The translations under genes were made by a program, and so were the position numbers. A stretch of DNA of 64,000 nucleotides from Papaver somniferum (Eukaryota; Streptophyta; Magnoliopsida; Ranunculales; Papaveraceae), in assembly GCF_003573695.1 (NCBI RefSeq), contig NC_039363.1, positions 165,680,747 to 165,744,746 on the forward strand. The letters run 5' to 3'. The notes below the pieces were generated by a model. The model did not search any database and was not told the origin of the DNA. It worked only from the letters and a program-made list of their open reading frames with translations. Of this stretch, positions 57,677 through 64,000 are shown one piece after another. How positions within the stretch are numbered: position 1 is the stretch's first letter; each line of letters starts with the position of its first letter.

Positions 57677-58093
57677 CTAAGAACACATGGATGACTCATG
57701 ATTCTCACGGAGTGTAGGGTCCTCGAGCTTGGGATCAACAACTTTCTCTGTATCATCGGAAAGATGATTCTCTTTGCGAAGATCCTTGATTTGAGATTTT
57801 ATGAAACCAAGGTCAGAGGTAACCTTTTCCAACTCATTTTTTAACTTATCAAGATCTTTTGGAGTATCAACAAGATGTTGTTTTGCTTCCCCAAAGTTCT
57901 TAAGAAAGTCATGAACAACTTCAGCAGAAATCATATCATCCTTCCCGGCATCTTCATGAACATAGGCAAAGAAACATGAAACATTAGGATGATCTTCTTC
58001 TACAAGCATTCTTTTCCTCTTTGATTTAATAACAAAGATGTTGTCAAGGAATCCTTTTGCAAACCCACCATCGCAAGACGAGGAGGAAAACAT
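57677..58093 (-). CDS. ORF2 of element E, coiled-coil protein of unknown function
   Basis: 138 residues from the ATG at 58091-58093 (MFSSSSCDGGFAKGFLDN) to a stop at 57677. The upstream frame is open to 58381, but element C has its ATG at the homologous place, so the shorter start is preferred. Basic stretch KSKRKR (possible nuclear signal) near 25-30; ISAEVVHDFLKNFGEAKQ mid-protein; then a strongly helical, charged region (DLDKLKNELEKVTSDLGFIKSQIKDLRKENH) likely to form a coiled coil. Homologous to the split frame at 16288-16722. It lies after gag, where pol would be in an autonomous element. Could be an accessory, env-position or captured host-derived ORF; no domain recognised. Confidence 0.5.
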   Translation of the reverse strand: MFSSSSCDGGFAKGFLDNIFVIKSKRKRMLVEEDHPNVSCFFAYVHEDAGKDDMISAEVVHDFLKNFGEAKQHLVDTPKDLDKLKNELEKVTSDLGFIKSQIKDLRKENHLSDDTEKVVDPKLEDPTLRENHESSMCS

Positions 58094-58519
58094 TCTTGAA
58101 AAACCGAAAACCAACTTTGAGTATGCGTACGAGACTTGAAACTCAAAGGGTCGACTATTTATCCTTAGGGGAGGAAATCTAGGGTTATTAAAACCATTGA
58201 CTCGGGGCAGAACAAATATCCTTTCAAGTACAACATTTAACCCATAAAAAATAGCCCAACACGTTTGCGTACAACCAAACAAAACACACAAACAAAAAGG
58301 AATTTCACATAGGTTGTAACAAGAGCCAAGAGATGACAGGAAAAAGGAACAGACAAAAAGAACAAATACCTTAAGTATCACAGATCTGTAAACGCTAGTT
58401 TAGCTATAGACGATAAGAAGATAACTCAACATAACAGATGCAAATACAAAAATTATACCTACTTGTTAACACACCTTACTCACAGGGATTTTTATGAGTA
58501 AGCTCTTTAATCCTTGTGA
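58094..58519 (-). other. Spacer between gag and ORF2 of element E
   Basis: The minus-strand frame of ORF2 is open as far as 58381 but low in conserved features (cysteine-rich MILKVFVLFVCSFFLSS start). I regard it as leader. Confidence 0.4.
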
Positions 58520-59671
58520 TTAATTAGCACAAGTATGAGCTATGTGCTCATTAAGAGATTTGTGTTTATGATCAAGTCTCTTTTTCCTCTTGAACCTAGA
58601 GAGGGATCCCTTGTTATGCGAGAAGTTATCATAAAACTTACTGTCATCAAAATACGAGACATAGTTTGAATTCTTACCAGAAGAGTTTTGGTTTGAGGGA
58701 GATAACCTATTGACGAATTTTTTATATTCTTCGATCACCCTTTTCAGATTATCTCGTATTTCATCATTTTTTCTTCTTTCTTCTGAACTTCCTTTCATGT
58801 TAGGGATGGCGTTATTCCCAGAGACCATAACACGGTCTTCCTTTGGACGATGTTTATCAGAACGTCTGTTATGAGAGTTCGAGGAGCTCATTGAACTGGC
58901 TTTCCTGGTGACATACACAGGGTAAGTATGGAAACCAATTGTTTTAGTCATACGGATGTCAGTTACACCTTTAATAATTAAATATAAGGTGTGTTAAAGA
59001 TGAACAAAGGAGTTTTTCTTCAACCTAGAGGATCCTTTTTGTTTAAATGAACTCTTAGTCTCACAGACAAGACATACTTTCTGATCATCTGAATGATTAG
59101 AAAAAGCAGTCTTTACAGCGTCGTTAGAAGATTTCTTCCCTCTATTTGATGCGCAACATCCTTGAGTGATAGGAACTTTAGGCACATCTGTTTTTACTTC
59201 TGAGCATAAAACCACTTTAGTTGTGTCGGAAGTACTTGGCGTATTGGATTGCTTTGAGCATCCTTGAATAGAGAGCTTACTCAAGAGATGTTAAATCTCC
59301 AAGGCATCCTTTTTGAGGATAGCCTCAAGTGTCGTGCATGAAGACTGATCTTCAGCATTACCATTGGATTTGCAATCACTTATTACACCAAGAAGAGTAT
59401 TGACATGGTGTTTCAACCGATTAAATCTATCAGCTTGAATTCTAACAAGATTTAGAATCAATTCACTCTCTTTAGATGAAACTCGTTCCTTATCAGAGAT
59501 GCTCCTTTTTGAAGGGTAATCGGGATCACATATGTCGATGTTAGTCTGTCTCATCAGAACACATGGTTCATCTATATTCGAGATTGAAAAGGAATTCTCT
59601 TTAATAGAATTCGATGAGATAGACTTTTTATTTCTGGTGATGCATTTATCAGAGATAGTACTCTTGTCCAT
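58520..59671 (-). pseudogene. Gag-like ORF of element E, three pieces
   Basis: Three minus-strand segments (59291-59671, 58994-59284, 58520-58951) follow one another in the order seen in element C. The first starts MDKSTISDKCITRNKK and has a helical RIQADRFNRLKHHVN segment. The second ends in a decayed knuckle, VCLVCETKSSFKQKG, where the first two cysteines remain but the histidine and last cysteine are lost. The third is basic (RKASSMSSSNSHNRRSDKHR) and ends with FDDSKFYDNFSHNKG. Lengths add up to a gag of about 370 residues. No protease or RT follows. Gag call from position, knuckle and order. Confidence 0.6.
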
Positions 59672-59720
59672 AGAGTCATATCGCTACAAACACAGACTTA
59701 TAAGGTCTTAAACGTGTTTG

Positions 59721-59735
59721 CCTGCTCTGATACCA
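59721..59735 (-). other. Primer-binding site of element E
   Basis: Coding strand TGGTATCAGAGCAGG, identical to B and C. Confidence 0.9.
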
Positions 59736-59737
59736 AT

Positions 59738-62101
59738 TGAAAAAGTGGGGGTTTAACAACACCACCCAACATTTCGCTTAACAATCTGTATGGACAAACT
59801 CGAATACACTTTTAAGAGAATCAAAAAGATTCAATCAATTAAAAGTATATCGACGAGTTTATATCTCTATCCTTATTTGATTTCCTCAAACAGAAACTGT
59901 AAGTACTAATAAAATACAAGGAATAACTTGGACGGTACCAAAGACCAATATCCAAGGATCAATCAATATCAATCAACAACCAAAGGTCGGATTTCTAATT
60001 GATTAGATCTAACGCACAACCTATATTATTTCTATTATATAACAAACATAATGTGGAAAAGAAATAACACAGACACCAGAAATTGTGTTAACGAGGAAAC
60101 CGCAAATGCAGAAAAATCCCGGGACCTAGTCCAGATTGAATACAAATTTTATTAAGCCGCTACAGACACTAGCCTACTCCAAGCTAACTTCGGACTGGAC
60201 TGTAGTTGAACCCCAATCAGTCTCCCACTGATCCAAGGTACAGTTGCACCCCTACGCCTCTGATCCCAGCAGAATACTACGCACTTGATTCCCTTAGCTG
60301 ATCTCACCCACAACTAAGAGTTGCTACGACCCAAAATCGCAGGCTTTAACAATAAACAAATCTGTCTCACACAGAAAAGTCTATCAAAGGATAAATCTGT
60401 CTCCCACAGAAAAACCCTAAAGTGTTTGTTTCGTCTTTTGATATATAATCAAGGTGAACAGAAACCAATTGATAATCCGGTCTTATATTCCCAAAGAACA
60501 ACCTATATTAATCAATCACCTCACAACAATCTTAATCGTATGGTAGCGAAACAAGACGTCGTGGAATCACAAACGATGAGACGAATATGTTTGTGATAAC
60601 TTTTATATCTTGCATATCGGAGAACTCCCACGATCTCAAGCCAATCAATATGATTGTACTCGTACGATAGAAGATGGAAGATCATATCACACAACTACGA
60701 TAAAAGTAGTATCGGTATGGCTTCACAATCCCAGTGAAGTCTTTAAGTCGTTAACCTGGTTTTACAAGAAGAAAACCAAAGGTTAAAGGAAAATCGACTC
60801 TAGATTACAAACTAGTATCACACGGACGTGTGGGGATTAGTTTGTAGAGTTGATAGATGTCCCCTTATATAGTCTTTCAAATCAGGGTTTCGCCTTGATA
60901 ACAAAGCAAACGCTATCCATCGCTAGATGAAAACCTGATTTAGATTCCAGCTAATATATCTCAACCGTTAGATCGAGATCTTAGCTTGTCATACACAAAT
61001 GATCTACACGCACATAGGTTTGTTAACCGTACCCAAACTTGTGCATTGTTGGTTCAATAATATTCAACCAAAAGGTTAGCCATTTGAGCATTTCATACCA
61101 ACCATTTTCTTCTTCACCATAACTAGTTCAAATGACTCACATGAACTAGTTACAGAGTTGTTCAATTACAAGGAAATCTCATGTACTACAAAAGACACAA
61201 TTGAAGCAAAGATGATTCGATTTACATGAATCGGTTCATGAACTTTATAGCCACGGTTTGTAAAAGCATTCCTTAGTCTTTATGAGTTAAGTTCAGAAAT
61301 CATCTTTAGATATATAACCTATACAAGTTCGCAGACTAGGTTCGCGGACTTAAAGTACTGGAAAGAGTTTTCAAACTCCAGCAGAAATTCTCGGGTTCGA
61401 GAGCTTCGCTGGTTCGCGGACTTGGCTCACGCAACATAGATTGATAACTCAGCAGAAATTCTCGGGTTTGAGAACTTCGGCAATTCACGGACTTGCCTAC
61501 TAGCCGATATCCAGCATGGGACTTATGCACATATGTGTTTCCACAACATACTTATGTACACTATGGTTATGTAATCTAAACTCTCATTCCAATCATTGAA
61601 ACATTCTTAGAGGACATTATATAGTTGTCACATTATTTCTCGTCAAAGCAATTTTCAAGATGATCGAAACATACATGACTTGCGTCACTCGGTAAAGAAA
61701 AACATGATCAAAGCGAAACACTTACCAACACATATTTCGAGATATAGATATGCAAGGTATACTCGGCTCAAAATACCAAATGTGTATAATCTAAGTCTAT
61801 ATATATATCATACAACTTTTGTCTCAAGAAGTAGGAGATAGAATAGATAGACTTTTGAGTGACAGATAAGTTCAAGTCTTCACATACCTTTTTGTCGAGA
61901 AGTTCCACCGGTTCCTTGAGTAGTTCTTCTACTTGTATGATGAATCGCCATGAAGTTCTTGAGCTCAACTACACTTACTATCCTAGTCCGAGACTTAGCT
62001 ATAATAGACTAGAAATCAAGACTTATAGTTTTGATCACTAACATTGACAAACATGCTTGAGATATCAACCCATGCGAGTTTTACCGAGTTATGATCTAAC
62101 A
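59738..62101 (-). repeat. 5' LTR of element E
   Basis: Left edge TGAAAAAGTGGGGGTTTAAC, right edge GTTATGATCTAACA; 2364 bp. Closely similar to the LTRs of element B. Confidence 0.85.
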
Positions 62102-62144
62102 ATATGTTTAATATATGCATTCATTAATCTTCAGAAAGTAACTC

Positions 62145-62580
62145 TATGGAAACTGTTCTCAAAGAAGAAGTAAACCCTACTATGGAAGAAGATCTCAATA
62201 GGAAGTGATTCAGCTCAAGAGTTTATTATGAAGAAGATGCTTGAAAGGAAAGAGTATAACTCTTGGGTAGGAGAATCCATCAAGGATTTAATTCTCGTTT
62301 AGAATGAAGTGAAGAACGAACTTGCTAACCTTCAACTGCAGATAAATCAGTTTATTGATGGACAGGAAAAAATCCTTGGTACTTAGAACATCCTAATCAG
62401 GAATCAGAAGAAAGTTATTCTTGATTGAGCTAAAGCTCGTCATTATGCTCACATCATTGATCGAAAAACTAACGTTCTAACTCATGAACATGGTGTCTCT
62501 ACGGTCAACAAAATCAAGGATATCAGTGACTCCTATTTCGATGGACCATTTCAAAGGTATGAAATCATCATGGAAAACTG
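62145..62580 (+). pseudogene. ORF2-like frame of element F, broken
   Basis: Plus-strand coiled-coil-like frame (MLERKEYNSWVGESIKDLIL, then NEVKNELANLQLQINQFIDG) with several in-frame stops, ending near KDISDSYFDGPF. Located where ORF2 lies in E, with similar composition but low direct similarity. Confidence 0.4.
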
Positions 62581-63065
62581 AGTTTATTTATGCCTAGTAT
62601 GTCTTCTTTTTGGCTTAGTTGGAAGAATAACTAGTGCTTTGAATAGTAATGATTGTGACTACACATAGCTATTATTTTCATCTTCCTGTATTATTTTTTA
62701 GGTTTATTGGTTTTAAATTCTAAAAATATTTGGAGGATGATGGTTTGCAATATTTATTATTTGTTATATTGCAATTGTTTATGGGATTTTTGTGTTTACG
62801 TCCGTGAACTATGTTGTCCCATATTTTGTCAAAAGTAAAGTCGTTCATGATCGGTATTTATGTATTGATTTAAGGATGAATAGACTTTTGACAAATACAA
62901 AAGTTAAGCCTATATTGTCAATTCTTTGATGGAAGATAGGTTAAAATCTTTTGTGAACAAGGATAAAGTCTATTATTGTTATGCAAATAATGATTGAAAA
63001 TAGAATATATCCTTGTGTATTCCACAGTATCGATCTTCATTGATTCATATTTTATGAAATACTGT

Positions 63066-63440
63066 GAGGCTCCGTATTATGTCTTATGTTGAGAACGATA
63101 CGACTAAGTTGATTAATCTTTGATTAGCTTGGTTGGTTGTTCCGTAAGATATGTTATGTTTTGCATTTATAAACTAAATTAGTCATCTTGTTTGGTTATT
63201 TAGTTATTGCTCCGTAAGTTCCCTTATGTCGAGCAAAACAAATGACAATCAAATTGATTACTTTCGTGATTAGTTTGGTTGTTTGTATTCCAATTAGATT
63301 AATTATGGGTTCTCTTGTAATTAGTCTAGTTGAGTATTCATATATTCCATAATTTTTCTTGTGTCGAGTATATGAACGGCTATCCTAATCGTTTTCTAAT
63401 GGTTATGTTAGTCATATGTTCCGTAAGTTTTCTTATGTTG
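63066..63440 (+). repeat. Five stem-loop units in element F
   Basis: Plus-strand units of the plan GCTCCGTAAG-loop-CTTATGTCGAGC, for example near 63207-63240 (ATTGCTCCGTAAG / CTTATGTCGAGCAA). A variant with outer arms TTCATATA / TATATGAA lies at 63337-63378. Confidence 0.75.
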
Positions 63441-64000
63441 AGCATAAAACAATTAAGTTGAGCACTTTTTGTGTTTAATTTGATTGCGTATTCCAGTTAG
63501 ATTAATCATGGGTTTACTTGTGATTAATTTGGTTGAGTTTTTGGATATAGAAAATCACTTATCATGGTTTTTGGTATCCAATAAAAATCCTTCCTTTCTC
63601 TCGAAATTAAGGTCGCTCTTGTTGTTCCCTTAGGAATGACATATAATGGGGGAGAGTTCTTTTGAACTTGTGACTAATGGTCATATCTTGGGGGGGGTGT
63701 GGCTGCGGAATTTTAGAGGGGTTATCTTGTATCTTTAAACTCCTTGATGAATGCTATTAGCTTCGGCTATATGATTGCATCTAAATTAAGATGATCTGCG
63801 TCCTTTCTTTTAGTCATGAAATGTCTCTTGTGGAAATTTCATTATGATCATATTCTTGTACCTTTGCCAATTTTATTGACAAAAAGGGGGAGAATTAATA
63901 TGTAGTTCACACTACAAATACATATGGTTTTCGGATCATTGTGTAAGGGGGAGTGGTTTCCATGATCGAGGTGGAGTATTGACTAAGGGGGAGTGATACA

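Larger units (their letters stand above)
55413..62101 (-). mobile_element. S-family retrotransposon E, rearranged
   Basis: Complete 5' LTR (59738-62101), primer site, gag-like ORFs, ORF2 and 3' internal region, but the 3' LTR is only a fragment (55413-56096). It is fused directly to internal sequence at 56096/56097, so the rest of the LTR, the polypurine tract and about 180 bp of internal DNA are deleted. The left edge abuts a LINE fragment; the right edge abuts element F, so no target duplication can be read. It retains the fullest ORF content of any S element here. Confidence 0.8.
62102..64000 (+). mobile_element. S-family element F, internal region, opposite strand (runs off the window)
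   Basis: Reverse complement of the 3' internal regions of B and E, in the same order: ORF2-like frame, TATTGCAAT motif (about 62750-62775), stem-loops (63066-63440), G8 run (63690-63697) and PPT-like tracts at 63881-63895, 63944-63953 and 63984-63993. The true polypurine tract and 3' LTR should lie just beyond the window. Confidence 0.8.

Overview
This window is nuclear DNA of a flowering plant. The evidence is GT-AG introns, TATA boxes, a four-exon membrin-type SNARE gene, a plant-type O-fucosyltransferase gene, and nested LTR retrotransposons with tRNA-Met primer sites. The repeat style suggests a basal eudicot such as Papaver, but that is impression only. No prokaryotic features were found.

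Left part (1-35062): nested LTR retrotransposons. One family dominates and is called here the 'S family'. It has about 2.3-2.4 kb LTRs starting TGTTAGAGCA on the coding strand, a tRNA-Met primer site (TGGTATCAGAGCAGG) and a SIRE/Maximus-like polypurine tract (AAAGGGGGAGAT). No reverse transcriptase was seen in any copy here; copies carry a gag-like ORF and sometimes a second coiled-coil ORF ('ORF2'), so they look non-autonomous. Element C (9276-29348) was hit by a 3.4 kb solo-LTR-like element of a second family ('G family', 12674-16064, duplication CCATA) and by a complete S element B (16723-24941, duplication GAGAT) that landed inside C's ORF2. To the left lie another G copy (1-3207) and an S-family solo LTR (4810-7144) inside an older S remnant. 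A decayed but structurally complete Ty3/gypsy element (29405-35062, duplication ATCAA) closes the block.

Middle part (35063-48640): a gene island. It holds a two-gene cassette of small proteins (37690-38064 and 38623-39136) whose intron and flanks carry about 12 near-identical short inverted repeats (CAGAATCGGTTT...AAACCGATTCTG), a membrin Golgi SNARE gene (40850-43541, four coding exons, 224 residues), a 692 bp Mutator-like non-autonomous DNA transposon (44680-45371, 10 bp duplication), and an intronless-CDS O-fucosyltransferase gene (46573-47955, 460 residues).

Right part (48640-64000): repeats again. There are two LINE 3'-end fragments, an S-family solo LTR (49491-54433, duplication CTTTT) containing another (50250-52601, duplication GTTTG), a rearranged S element E (55413-62101) with gag-like ORFs and ORF2, and the 3' internal half of an S element F on the + strand.

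The most unusual signals are the hairpin array around the two small genes, a series of five covarying stem-loops repeated in S-family internal regions, and the conserved ORF2 of the apparently pol-less S elements.
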